Positions 1-6,938 of a DNA stretch of 55,987 bases are shown here, piece by piece. The notes below the pieces were generated by a model that made no database searches, had not been told where the DNA came from, and worked only from the letters and a program-made list of their open reading frames with translations. Origin of the DNA: Lacticaseibacillus daqingensis (GTDB lineage Bacteria; Bacillota; Bacilli; Lactobacillales; Lactobacillaceae); assembly GCF_003946115.1 (NCBI RefSeq), contig NZ_RHOH01000012.1, forward strand, positions 1-55,987. The letters run 5' to 3'. The position numbers and the translations under genes are program-made. Positions within the stretch are counted from its first letter, which is position 1, and every line of letters begins with the position of its first letter.

Positions 1-720
1 GGCTACCTGCACTATACCGACGGCTCTTTCGTTAAGAACGCCGATGGTTCAAAAGTTTCCAAGACCGTGACCTTCAAAGCCGAAAAGGCTGACGGCACGA
101 TTGACGTTGAATTTGTCGTTGACGGCCGCGCCTTGGCTGGCAAGGACGTTGTGGCCTTTGAGTACCTCTACCACAACAACAAGTTGATTGCTTCGCACGA
201 AGACATCAACGACAAAGACCAAACCGTTCACTTCCCGAAGATTGAGCTGCACACGACGGCGACCTCTAACGGCAAGAAGACGGTGACTGCTAGCCAGAAC
301 ATGACCATTAACGACGTTGTTGAGTTTAATGACCTCGTGGTTGGTAAGACTTACACCGTTAAGGGCTACCTGATGGACAAGGCCACTGGCAAGCCGGTTC
401 TGATCAACAGCAAGAAAGTCACTGCTGAAAAGACCTTCAAGGCAACCGCTAAGGACATGAAGGTGACTATGACCTTTACGTTCGATGGCAGCTCCCTGGG
501 CGGCCATGACGTGGTTGCTTTTGAAGACCTTTACCACGATGGCAAGCTGATTGCTAGCCACGCTGACATCAACGACGCGGGCCAAACGGTTCACATCGCA
601 CCAGCACCTAAGCTGACCCAGACTGACGACTCCCTGAACGGTGCACTGCTGGCCTTGGGTGTGGTTGCTCTGATCAGTGCTGCGGGTATTGCCTTCTACC
701 TGCTGCGTAAGCGGGCCTAG
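1..720 (+). CDS. C-terminal part of thioester/ester-bond surface adhesin (continues from 53535-55987)
   Basis: This is the 3' end of the adhesin gene that starts at 53535; the reading frame runs unbroken across the circular junction. The segment encodes the end of the fourth and all of the fifth repeat domain. Each repeat opens with a HTTAT motif and closes with VVAFE.LYH and HxDINDxxQTV, the pattern of VaFE / T-Q ester-bond domains, in which Thr and Gln form an intramolecular ester bond. After the last repeat come PKLTQTDD, a hydrophobic helix and a LLRKRA tail, which is the layout of a sortase signal. LTQTD replaces the usual LPxTG, so the motif is not canonical. A sortase gene follows 3 bp downstream. 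The product should be anchored to the cell wall. Confidence 0.9.
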   Translation, partial: GYLHYTDGSFVKNADGSKVSKTVTFKAEKADGTIDVEFVVDGRALAGKDVVAFEYLYHNNKLIASHEDINDKDQTVHFPKIELHTTATSNGKKTVTASQNMTINDVVEFNDLVVGKTYTVKGYLMDKATGKPVLINSKKVTAEKTFKATAKDMKVTMTFTFDGSSLGGHDVVAFEDLYHDGKLIASHADINDAGQTVHIAPAPKLTQTDDSLNGALLALGVVALISAAGIAFYLLRKRA

Positions 721-723
721 TCA

Positions 724-1488
724 ATGCACAAGCGGCGCTGGCTGGTTGGCTTTCTACTGCTGATTTTGGTGGTCGGTATCGGCCTCATTGCGTGGCAGCC
801 GCTGCACGAAGTCAACAAGGGACGCCGTGCAAGCACTGAGGGCAAACAGCTCATCAAGGCACTAAAGAAGGGCCAGTCGGTAGAAATTAAGACAACGCCC
901 CAGAGAACACACATACGGGCCGACACAGCGCTTTCAATTCCATCCGTTGGGATTGACCTGGCAGTCTACAAAACGACCGCAGGGCTTGCGTATGGCGCAT
1001 ATGCGGAGCTTTCAGGGGTAAAGGCGGACACCGCGCCAGGCGATAACAACTATGTCCTAGCCGGGCACTCTAGTTATCTTCACGGTGTGTTGTTCGCAAA
1101 TCTCTTCCAGCTGACCACCAGCCGGGGCTATGAGCGTCGGGCTGGGGCTGCTTGCCGGCCATCGGACTATCAGGGCGGGAAAGGGGCAGGCGGCCTGATT
1201 CAGGTGTATACGAAGCTAGGCACCTATACGTATCAAGCTGACGTCGCTTATACTGTCAACGGAGATGACGCGTCGATTCTGAGTGATCCACAAGCAGGGT
1301 CGGCAAAGCAGATTCACCTTTTCACTTGTCCTCGCACCGGGCACAAACACCCGCCATTTCGATACGTTGTCCAAGGTCACTTAATCAAGGTAACGCCAAC
1401 TAAACTTGGCCTCCAAAAGCACCTTGATACGTCTCTAACGGCATCTGATCCAACCGCGTATCGCGTGGGCACGTTGACAAGCGATTAA
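724..1488 (+). CDS. sortase family transpeptidase
   Basis: A 254-residue protein with an N-terminal membrane helix (about residues 7-24), then a sortase fold. The catalytic His lies in VLAGHSS (about H115), the Cys in HLFTC (about C202) and the Arg in FRYVVQG (about R213), so all three active-site residues are present. It should cleave a sorting signal and attach the protein to the wall or to another protein. It starts 3 bp after the adhesin stop and is probably a dedicated partner for its odd LTQTD signal. Residues about 131-157 (Arg- and Gly-rich, including a stray Cys) look like an extra insertion between the His and Cys parts. There is a long tail after the Arg. The sortase assignment is firm; the class is not. 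Confidence 0.88.
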   Translation: MHKRRWLVGFLLLILVVGIGLIAWQPLHEVNKGRRASTEGKQLIKALKKGQSVEIKTTPQRTHIRADTALSIPSVGIDLAVYKTTAGLAYGAYAELSGVKADTAPGDNNYVLAGHSSYLHGVLFANLFQLTTSRGYERRAGAACRPSDYQGGKGAGGLIQVYTKLGTYTYQADVAYTVNGDDASILSDPQAGSAKQIHLFTCPRTGHKHPPFRYVVQGHLIKVTPTKLGLQKHLDTSLTASDPTAYRVGTLTSD

Positions 1489-1496
1489 GTACCACT

Positions 1497-1558
1497 ACCG
1501 CCACCGGGATAGCGTTAGCGCCTGCTGACGCTGCCAGGGTTCGACTCTCTGGGGCGGT
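1497..1558 (+). ncRNA. tRNA-minihelix-like element 1
   Basis: First of five similar hairpins. Outer stem ACCGCC (1497-1502) pairs with GGCGGT (1553-1558). Inner stem CCAGGG (1534-1539) pairs with CTCTGG (1547-1552) around the loop TTCGACT (1540-1546), the sequence of a tRNA T-loop. ACCGGG follows the outer 5' strand. The two 6-bp stems abut, giving a 12-bp helix like the acceptor plus T arm of a tRNA. The 31-nt connector (1503-1533) is too short for D and anticodon arms. It lies just after the sortase gene. Transcription is inferred. Confidence 0.6.
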
Positions 1559-1575
1559 CTTGCACCAAGATTTTT
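1558..1575 (+). terminator. terminator-like hairpin after element 1
   Basis: TCTTG, loop CAC, CAAGA, then TTTTT. The stem is short (5 bp) but ends in a U-run. It overlaps the last base of element 1 and may end the adhesin-sortase transcript. A small AUG (1591) with a GAGGAGG site follows, but its frame runs into the convergent toxin gene, so I do not call it a gene. Confidence 0.5.
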
Positions 1576-1609
1576 GAGGAGGTAGTCACTGATGGAAAAA
1601 TCACAAAAA

Positions 1610-1629
1610 AGAGCCCCTTTCAGGGCTTT
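1610..1629 (-). terminator. terminator of the toxin/antitoxin operon
   Basis: AGCCC and GGGCT arms around TTTCA, with an A-run on the left that becomes a U-run on the - strand. It sits directly after the toxin stop. Confidence 0.6.
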
Positions 1630-1929
1630 TCACTTACCGTATAGTTCGTCATGGGAGCCTGTTCGCAGCATAGTCGCGGTCAGGTTATCCTGATCGAGCC
1701 TGTACATCAATAGCCAATTCCCACGGGCGCCTTTGACCACGTGTAGTTCGCGGTTTCCTTGCAGATTTCCTGATAACGCATGGTCGGCATATCGGGTCGC
1801 CAACGATTCCTTGTTGACACCCTCTAAAATGAGGGCAACCACCTGCTTGAGTTCTTTCATTGGATAATGTTTCTTGCCGAGTCGCTTAACATCGCGGTCG
1901 AATGCGTTAGTTGTCTTTAGGCTAAACAC
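1630..1929 (-). CDS. RelE/YafQ-type mRNA interferase toxin
   Basis: About 99 residues from a GTG at 1929, preceded by GGAGG and overlapping the antitoxin stop by 8 bp. The order KTTNAFDRDVKRLGKK, then LxGNLQGNRELHV, then NWLLMYRL and a C-terminal TGSHDEL follows the compact RelE/YafQ toxin fold, which cleaves mRNA on the ribosome. A longer frame upstream exists but lies inside the antitoxin gene and has no ribosome site. With the antitoxin upstream this forms a two-gene type II system that would stabilise the plasmid. Confidence 0.8.
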   Translation of the reverse strand: MFSLKTTNAFDRDVKRLGKKHYPMKELKQVVALILEGVNKESLATRYADHALSGNLQGNRELHVVKGARGNWLLMYRLDQDNLTATMLRTGSHDELYGK

Positions 1930-2191
1930 CGAGCTTCCTCCACATGTCTTCGGCGCTAGCATATTGGTTAAGCCGCTCCGGGTGGTCGGCATCGTCTAGT
2001 GCTTCGAGTGTGTCTGCTGGCAGCGCCGTTGGCATGAACGGAAGTTGCCGGTCTTTAACCATCTGGGTTAGCGTCAGTCTAACTACCGTACTGAGGTCAA
2101 TTCCCATGTCTTCTGCTACCGCGGTCGCCTTCGCCTTCAACTGTGGGTCTAGCCGAATATTGAGCCGTGCCTCTGGTTTTTTGGTGTCCAT
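1922..2191 (-). CDS. RelB/DinJ-type antitoxin
   Basis: 89 residues. The start at 2191 follows AAGGAGGGG. The N-terminus (ARLNIRLDPQLKAKATAVAEDMGIDLSTVVRLTLTQ) reads as a ribbon-helix-helix DNA-binding domain of the RelB/DinJ family. The acidic C-terminus (LDDADHPERLNQYASAEDMWRKLGV) would wrap the toxin. It should neutralise the downstream RelE-like toxin and repress its own promoter. It shares the ribbon-helix-helix pattern and a LPFMPT / FPFTPD motif with the orphan antitoxin-like gene at 2639. Confidence 0.82.
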   Translation of the reverse strand: MDTKKPEARLNIRLDPQLKAKATAVAEDMGIDLSTVVRLTLTQMVKDRQLPFMPTALPADTLEALDDADHPERLNQYASAEDMWRKLGV

Positions 2192-2360
2192 CAAATCCCC
2201 TCCTTGTTGAGACCATTGTAACACCTTTGGCGCACAAGGGGAACCGTTCGGAACACAAGAACTGATCAAGGGTTGACTATCAACTAGCAAATTGTACGGT
2301 AACTGGTAATCTGAACTACGGAATCTTGTTGATTCTGCTGTCATCTGTGGGACTATCGAC

Positions 2361-2399
2361 GTCATCGCGGCGAGCTAAGGTTCGACTCCTTAGGATGAC
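2361..2399 (+). ncRNA. tRNA-minihelix-like element 2
   Basis: Outer stem GTCATC (2361-2366) with GATGAC (2394-2399); inner stem CTAAGG (2375-2380) with CCTTAG (2388-2393); T-loop TTCGACT (2381-2387); connector GCGGCGAG. Both stems differ in sequence from element 1 but still pair fully. Lies in the gap between the antitoxin and the gene at 2639. Confidence 0.6.
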
Positions 2400-2401
2400 C
2401 T

Positions 2402-2445
2402 TGGTAGGCAGCAGCCCCGTTGCCTACCATGCACCAACGATTTTT
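2402..2445 (+). promoter_or_regulatory. two mutually exclusive hairpins after element 2 (possible attenuator)
   Basis: GGTAGGCA can pair with TGCCTACC. Alternatively CGTTG, which overlaps that 3' arm, can pair with CAACG just before ATTTTT, forming a terminator-like hairpin. The phrase TGCACCAA followed by GATTTTT also follows element 1. The arrangement resembles an attenuator; that is inference. Confidence 0.35.
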
Positions 2446-2503
2446 CATTCTATTCCCTTTTGTGCTCCTACCTCTCCCCCAGAGAACAAAGTAGGAGTGC
2501 GTT

Positions 2504-2560
2504 GCTGCCACCGGCTTACCCATGCCTGGAGTAAGGCCAGGGTTCAACCCCTGGGGCAGT
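2504..2560 (+). ncRNA. tRNA-minihelix-like element 3
   Basis: Outer stem GCTGCC (2504-2509) with GGCAGT (2555-2560, one G-U); inner stem CCAGGG (2537-2542) with CCCTGG (2549-2554); loop TTCAAC, a variant of the T-loop; ACCGG after the outer 5' strand. A CTCCTAC/GTAGGAG hairpin (2465-2497) lies just upstream. The element is about 80 bp upstream of the gene at 2639. Confidence 0.58.
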
Positions 2561-2638
2561 ATATGTTGCCAATCGGCTGTTAAAAAAACGCCGATAGTAT
2601 AAAATGCTGTATATGATAAACGAGAGTAGGGTGAGAAC

Positions 2639-2866
2639 GTGAAACTGCAAGATGAGACTGCTAGAGTCTTTGCACGTGTTGATGTAGCCACTAAAGCAGC
2701 CGCAGAAGAAGCCTTATCAGAAATGGGATTCTCAGTGAGCGCCGCCATCACAATCTTTCTGCGTCAAGTTGCACGGGACAAGAAGTTCCCCTTCACGCCA
2801 GATACCGGCTACCTGGCTGAGATTGGTTTAGACAACAAAGGCAGGAAGAAGAAGCAGAAGAAGTAA
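2639..2866 (+). CDS. orphan RelB/DinJ-like antitoxin protein
   Basis: 75 residues from a GTG start, with AGGGTGAG upstream. The N-terminus (KLQDETARVFARVDVATKAAAEEALSEMGFSVSAAITIFLRQ) matches the ribbon-helix-helix pattern of RelB/DinJ antitoxins, followed by FPFTPD and a lysine-rich tail (KGRKKKQKK). No RelE-like gene is next to it: the following 250 bp hold only hairpins. It may be an orphan repressor or antitoxin, or a regulator of the transfer operon just downstream. A TATAAA/TATGATAA-rich stretch at 2599-2620 may hold its promoter. Confidence 0.65.
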   Translation: MKLQDETARVFARVDVATKAAAEEALSEMGFSVSAAITIFLRQVARDKKFPFTPDTGYLAEIGLDNKGRKKKQKK

Positions 2867-2875
2867 GACTACCAA

Positions 2876-2896
2876 GGCCCTCAATCGAGGGCCTTT
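2876..2896 (+). terminator. terminator after 2639-2866
   Basis: GGCCCTC, loop AATC, GAGGGCC, TTT, ten bases after the stop codon. Element 4 begins at the very next base. Confidence 0.7.
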
Positions 2897-2936
2897 GCTG
2901 TACCCGGAAAACTAAGGTTCGACTCCTTAGTACAGC
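2897..2936 (+). ncRNA. tRNA-minihelix-like element 4
   Basis: The most compact copy: outer stem GCTGTA (2897-2902) with TACAGC (2931-2936), connector CCCGGAAAA, inner stem CTAAGG (2912-2917) with CCTTAG (2925-2930), loop TTCGACT. All 12 pairs are Watson-Crick. It starts right after a terminator T-run and is followed by a 10-bp hairpin (TTAGGCAAAG with CTTTGCCTAA, 2937-2972). Confidence 0.65.
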
Positions 2937-2999
2937 TTAGGCAAAGTCTGGCTTGACGCTGGCTTTGCCTAATCCCCCAAAAGTTCATTTCTCTACCCG

Positions 3000-3025
3000 G
3001 CCCCTTCAACCAGAAGGGGCTTTTT
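3000..3025 (+). terminator. terminator between elements 4 and 5
   Basis: GCCCCTT and AAGGGGC arms around CAACCAG, followed by TTTTT. No gene lies directly upstream, so the RNA it would end must be a non-coding one covering element 4, or read-through. Confidence 0.65.
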
Positions 3026-3070
3026 GCTGTCACCGGTGTTTCTATTCAGGGTTCGACCCCCTGGGGCAGC
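3026..3070 (+). ncRNA. tRNA-minihelix-like element 5
   Basis: Outer stem GCTGTC (3026-3031) with GGCAGC (3065-3070, one G-U); inner stem TCAGGG (3046-3051) with CCCTGG (3059-3064, one G-U); loop TTCGACC; ACCGG after the outer 5' strand. Like element 4, it starts right after a terminator T-run. It is followed by a CGGCCC/GGGCCG hairpin ending in TCTTTT (3073-3096), 20 bp before the first gene of the transfer operon. Confidence 0.62.
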
Positions 3071-3116
3071 GTCGGCCCGATGGGCCGCAGTCTTTTGATG
3101 GAAAGGAGGAACGCAC

Positions 3117-3440
3117 ATGGAGAAAGGAGTGTATGTTGATGAACGCTTTTTGGCGCGTGAGATTGGCACCAGCGGTAAGGACAAAGAGGGAAATGAAATT
3201 CTGTTTGTACGTGTGAAGAAGAGCTTCTTCAGCGCGAACCCGGAAGCGAAGCAGTTGATGGTACCGGGTATTCTGCTCGCGATTGGGCACGTAGCCCCGC
3301 AAATTGCACGACCGGCTGGATCCTACCAAAAGCTCGGCTACCTAGCAGCGCTTGAGGTACACCGCATCAGTAAAGCGCCAGATGGGGACTGGCTGATTGA
3401 AGGCTACCGAGACACGCATTATCGAAGGGAGTTTGTGTAA
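3117..3440 (+). CDS. hypothetical protein, first gene of the transfer operon
   Basis: 107 residues with a strong AAAGGAGG site. Not recognised. Soluble, mixed charge, no membrane segment; MEKGVYVDERFLAREIGTSG at the N-terminus, a hydrophobic stretch (QLMVPGILLAIGHVAPQ) and an aromatic C-terminus (GDWLIEGYRDTHYRREFV). Its stop shares one base with the next start (TAATG), so it is translationally coupled to the following gene. By position it could be a regulator or relaxosome accessory, but the sequence does not show which. Confidence 0.7.
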   Translation: MEKGVYVDERFLAREIGTSGKDKEGNEILFVRVKKSFFSANPEAKQLMVPGILLAIGHVAPQIARPAGSYQKLGYLAALEVHRISKAPDGDWLIEGYRDTHYRREFV

Positions 3441-3670
3441 TGGCTAAAGTCTTGAAATTAGATCCAAGCACGGCATCTGTCGTTGATCGCGGGGCTAATT
3501 GGATCAGAGTAACAATTTATAACTCTGGCTTCGGGCAGCATATCGAAGCGGGTTATCACGCTGTGCTGAAGACCGGTTGGTGGGCGGATCCCGAACTGCT
3601 GGATCTGGGCGAGGTGCAAGAAACACGCCCTGTTAGCCGCCGCAAGGTTGAACTACTGATTGTGAACTAG
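3440..3670 (+). CDS. small hypothetical protein of the transfer operon
   Basis: 76 residues, coupled to the previous gene by a TAATG overlap. Not recognised. It has a tryptophan-rich middle (GANWIRVTIYNSG and LKTGWWADPELLDLGEV), likely a small beta-rich fold, and no signal peptide or membrane helix. Conserved position between operon genes suggests a role linked to transfer; nothing more can be said. Confidence 0.65.
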   Translation: MAKVLKLDPSTASVVDRGANWIRVTIYNSGFGQHIEAGYHAVLKTGWWADPELLDLGEVQETRPVSRRKVELLIVN

Positions 3671-3684
3671 AAAGGATTGAGAAC

Positions 3685-3888
3685 ATGGCAAATCGTGCTG
3701 AACAGAACCAAAACAAACGCCTTGCTACCGCTATTTTGGCAGCCAAGGGAATCAAGATGGAAGACTGGCTCAACGACAAGTATCAGGAAATTATCACGGA
3801 GAACACATCGCTATTGATTAAGTCGATGACGGCGCAGAAGAGCCAGCCTACGCGGGAACTAACTCAGGAGGATCGTGAAAATGGATAA
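3685..3888 (+). CDS. small hypothetical protein of the transfer operon
   Basis: 67 residues, preceded by AAAGGATTGAG. The start (MANRAEQNQNKRLATAILAAKGIKMEDWLNDKYQEIITENTSLL) is charged and helical, and the protein ends in a polar tail. Not recognised. Its end overlaps the start of the next gene by 14 bp, so the two are co-translated. Confidence 0.65.
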   Translation: MANRAEQNQNKRLATAILAAKGIKMEDWLNDKYQEIITENTSLLIKSMTAQKSQPTRELTQEDRENG

Positions 3889-4099
3889 AATCTTGCAGGC
3901 ATTACAATTCTTTGTGACGGCAATCGGGACAGTCTCAGGTGCATACGCAGCCGTGAAATTAGGATTATACGGGCTCGCTCACATGACGAAGAATCGCCAA
4001 AAAATTGAAGAGGCCAGAGATGGTATGACTAACACCGCAATTGGGTTATTCATTGCCTTGTCGGCTACCGCCATCGTGACTTGGCTGAAAACCATTTAA
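3875..4099 (+). CDS. small two-helix membrane protein, TrbC/VirB2 pilin-like
   Basis: About 72-74 residues (GTG at 3875 or ATG at 3881). It has two hydrophobic segments (FFVTAIGTVSGAYAAVKLGLYGL and AIGLFIALSATAIVTWL) joined by a basic loop (KNRQKIEEARDG). This size and layout match the TrbC/VirB2-type pilin-like proteins at the start of Gram-positive transfer operons, which sit in the membrane. The assignment rests on topology and position only. It overlaps the previous gene. Confidence 0.55.
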   Translation: MKMDKILQALQFFVTAIGTVSGAYAAVKLGLYGLAHMTKNRQKIEEARDGMTNTAIGLFIALSATAIVTWLKTI

Positions 4100-4123
4100 T
4101 CACGCTGAAGGAGGTGAGTAGCG

Positions 4124-5428
4124 ATGTATGTGTTGCTGAAGCGCAGCCGATTTGCCTGGCCTTTCTTTTCCAAGCTCTCGAAGACCCGCCGTTACTCACT
4201 GCACGAGGCGGAGAAGACCATCCGGGAGACAAATCGCGCTTGTCTGGATAGCCACAAAAAGCTGGTTGTCGTGATTAGCATTCATGATCAGGCGAGCGAC
4301 GAGTTGCTTTTCCGTGACGCGCTAGAGCTGGGAACGGATGCACCGTATCTGGGGAACCTGTTGGCACTGGTTCAGCATACCTTCAAAGAAGTGCTAGATA
4401 ATGTCTCCTCGGAGGACGCGCGACGATTCATTGCGACGCTTCAGACAGCTTTGGTTGCGGAGACAGCTCCGGGGCCAGTGCCAGAATCCGATCGAGAGCC
4501 TGGTGCATCGTCAGAAGAGAAGCCTGAATCGGCCCACAAACAGTCCCCTCAATCAGAGGCGGGTAGTTCTGAAGGCGCACCAGGGCAGCGTGAAACTGCC
4601 CACGCATCGCCGGAGGCTGAACCTGATGCTACGGTGGAGGAAGATTCCAAAGCCGAACCAGAGCCAGTAGAAGAACCGCCTCGCCGTGAACCCGGGCACC
4701 CTGAACCGAAGGTAGAACGGAAACGGCGCACCAGACGCGGCCTAGCGCAAGGTGGCATCATTCGTAAGCACAAACGGCTGTTGATTGGACTGGCGGCTGC
4801 GCTATTGGCGCTGCTGTGTGTGTTTGGGTCGTACCGGTTCTTTTTCTCATCCAAGGCGGCGCCACAACCCAGTTACCAATCGCTGGTGCGTGGCGAGAAG
4901 TATATCCAAGCAGCTCAGGTGTACCCGGAAAAGCGCAGCAATATTGAAGCCGTGGTGGTCACTGATGGGACGACGGCACAATTAGCGAAGTTTCAGGCGA
5001 AGTACCCCAGCGCAAACGGTAAGTTTGACCTAGCCTACGCACAGCAAAAGTACCTGGTAGTGATCACTGCTAGCCAGGAAGCAGCGATGACCAGGGTTCG
5101 TAAGTCTAAGTTGGCCGTGGCCTATATAAAGACCAAACAGTATGAGCAGGCGGAGATTCTTAACCAGGATCTGAATGACCAGGACTTGCAAAGTCTGATT
5201 GCGATAGGCTACATCCAGACTGGAAAGTTCGATCAAGCGAAGCAAATCAATGCTGAGTTGAAGAACAAGACCATAGACCAGGCCATCCAAACCGGGGAAA
5301 CCTACCAAAAGGCGGTTGAGCACTATCAATCTATTGCAAATGATAAAACCAAGAGTGCTGCTGAAAGAGCGCAGGCAAAAGCTAGCGCTGCTTCATTTCA
5401 ACATCAACTCGAAACTTTAGGAGAGTGA
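4124..5428 (+). CDS. single-pass membrane protein with TPR-like C-terminus (transfer operon)
   Basis: 434 residues with a GGAGGTGAG site. Residues about 1-115 form a soluble N-terminal domain. About 118-210 is a long Pro/Glu/Ser-rich linker. After a basic patch (KRRTRRG...RKHKRLL) comes one membrane helix (about 220-240). The outer half (YQSLVRGEKYIQAAQVYPEKR..., KTKQYEQAEILNQDL, IQTGKFDQAKQINAEL) is helical with TPR-like pairs. The layout recalls EssB/YukC of type VII secretion, but I see no firm sequence match. It is probably a structural membrane component of the transfer machine. Confidence 0.6.
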   Translation: MYVLLKRSRFAWPFFSKLSKTRRYSLHEAEKTIRETNRACLDSHKKLVVVISIHDQASDELLFRDALELGTDAPYLGNLLALVQHTFKEVLDNVSSEDARRFIATLQTALVAETAPGPVPESDREPGASSEEKPESAHKQSPQSEAGSSEGAPGQRETAHASPEAEPDATVEEDSKAEPEPVEEPPRREPGHPEPKVERKRRTRRGLAQGGIIRKHKRLLIGLAAALLALLCVFGSYRFFFSSKAAPQPSYQSLVRGEKYIQAAQVYPEKRSNIEAVVVTDGTTAQLAKFQAKYPSANGKFDLAYAQQKYLVVITASQEAAMTRVRKSKLAVAYIKTKQYEQAEILNQDLNDQDLQSLIAIGYIQTGKFDQAKQINAELKNKTIDQAIQTGETYQKAVEHYQSIANDKTKSAAERAQAKASAASFQHQLETLGE

Positions 5429-5433
5429 CAAGA

Positions 5434-6936
5434 ATGGCACAGGAACCAGAACAAGAGAAGAAGGGTAGCCGCAAGATTCTTGCGGCTGTTTTAATTTCAG
5501 CCGCCGTGCTTGGTGGTGGTGGCTACGGTATCTATCAGGCGGTGGCGGGGCCAGCGCAGCAGACCGAAAAGACAGCGAAGCCTGCAACAAAGAAGAAGCA
5601 GGATACCGTGAAGTCAGTGATCAAGGAGGCCGCTGGCAGCGACTCGCAAAGCAACAAGGACGATAGCGCCAAGTCTGTTATCCAGGACGCGTTCCCGACA
5701 CTCTTGGAGAACGATGAGGGCAATGGCGTGGCCGGAGTCCTGCTCGACAATGGCGTGCAGAAGCTAGCAGACAACCTCAACTCTGATCAGACCAAGGGCC
5801 TTGTGGCACTGGCAACGGATGCCACCAAGCCAACACCAGAACCGATTGAGCCAGCAACACCGGAGGTGCTTCCTGGTGGAGACAGCGGCACGTCTGGCAA
5901 TCAGCCTGGGACACTTCCTGGTGATGGCGGACAGACCGGCGGGGGCACTGATGGTGGAGGCTCAGATTCTGGTGTAACCACACCTGACCAGGCACCATCC
6001 ATCAGCGCACCGGCGACGATGACGGTGCACAAGGGTCAGGAATCAGTCAATTTCCGGCTCGGCGTGACGGCAAGTGACCCAGAAGATGGCGATCTGACAA
6101 ACGCGATTGGCTATACAACCACGCTTGATAAGAACACGCCAGGCACCTATACCGTTACCTACTCAGTAACGGATAGCGAGGGGCACACCGTATCAGTGGC
6201 GCGTGAGATTACAGTAATCAACGACAAGCCTTCTATCGTGTTTCTGAATGACAATCCGGTTGAGGTGGGTACAACCTTCGACGCCTTGAAAGACGTTCAC
6301 GCTGCCGACTTCCAAGACGGCGATGTGACGGGCAAGGTTACTGCTGAAGGTAAGGTTGATACAACGACTCCTGGTCAGTATGAACTGACCTATTTTGTTA
6401 CCGATAGTGACGGGCAGACGGTCACCAAGCAACGCACAGTCACGGTTTACGCTGACAAGCCAGTCATTGACACTACCGACCAGAACACGAGCATCGCAAT
6501 CAACACTAACTTCGATGCCCTTCAGGGTGTCAAAGCAACCAGCAAGTATGGCGAATCTGACCTCAAGGTAGACGGAAGCGTCGATACCAGCAAGCCTGGC
6601 GAAAATAAGCTGACCTACACGGCGACCGATAAGTTCGGGCAGACGACGACCAAGACTGTGACGATTAACGTCACGGCCGACAAGCCGAGCTTGGATGTTG
6701 CTAAGGTGCAAACGACGCTCAAGGTCGGTGATCAGTTTGATGCCCTGGTTAACGTAACCACAACCAGCCCTTACGGTGAGGCAAGGGTTACCGTTGATGG
6801 TTCCGTTGATACGGCTGTGGCAGGTGACTACAAGTTGACCTACACAGCGACTGACAAGTTTGGACAGACCACAACTAAAGAAGTCACGGTTACTGTGGCA
6901 GCTGATGACAGCGCGGATGTAACCGAGGAGGAATAG
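5434..6936 (+). CDS. membrane-anchored Ig-like (DUF5011-type) repeat protein of the transfer operon
   Basis: About 500 residues; the ATG at 5434 is better spaced from AGGAG than the GTG at 5425. After a basic N-terminus comes a membrane helix (ILAAVLISAAVLGGGGYGIYQAV), an Ala/Lys/Ser linker, a Gly/Pro-rich spacer, then four tandem Ig-like domains of about 75 residues. Each ends in a pattern like PGTYTVTYSVTDSEGHTVSVAREITV, typical of DUF5011/HYR-like modules. It should stand outside the membrane within the wall. Being inside the transfer operon, it may help mating contact. It has no sorting signal; its C-terminus is acidic (DDSADVTEEE). Confidence 0.75.
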   Translation: MAQEPEQEKKGSRKILAAVLISAAVLGGGGYGIYQAVAGPAQQTEKTAKPATKKKQDTVKSVIKEAAGSDSQSNKDDSAKSVIQDAFPTLLENDEGNGVAGVLLDNGVQKLADNLNSDQTKGLVALATDATKPTPEPIEPATPEVLPGGDSGTSGNQPGTLPGDGGQTGGGTDGGGSDSGVTTPDQAPSISAPATMTVHKGQESVNFRLGVTASDPEDGDLTNAIGYTTTLDKNTPGTYTVTYSVTDSEGHTVSVAREITVINDKPSIVFLNDNPVEVGTTFDALKDVHAADFQDGDVTGKVTAEGKVDTTTPGQYELTYFVTDSDGQTVTKQRTVTVYADKPVIDTTDQNTSIAINTNFDALQGVKATSKYGESDLKVDGSVDTSKPGENKLTYTATDKFGQTTTKTVTINVTADKPSLDVAKVQTTLKVGDQFDALVNVTTTSPYGEARVTVDGSVDTAVAGDYKLTYTATDKFGQTTTKEVTVTVAADDSADVTEEE

Positions 6937-6938
6937 CA

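Noticed and set aside
1591-1689. Small gene with GAGGAGG site after the sortase
   Set aside because: Its frame crosses a terminator and the 3' end of the convergent toxin gene, with no recognisable peptide.
1497-3070. Complete tRNA genes, because of repeated GGTTCGACTCC T-loops
   Set aside because: The space between the outer 5' strand and the T-arm (8-31 nt) cannot hold D and anticodon arms, and no anticodon stem is seen.
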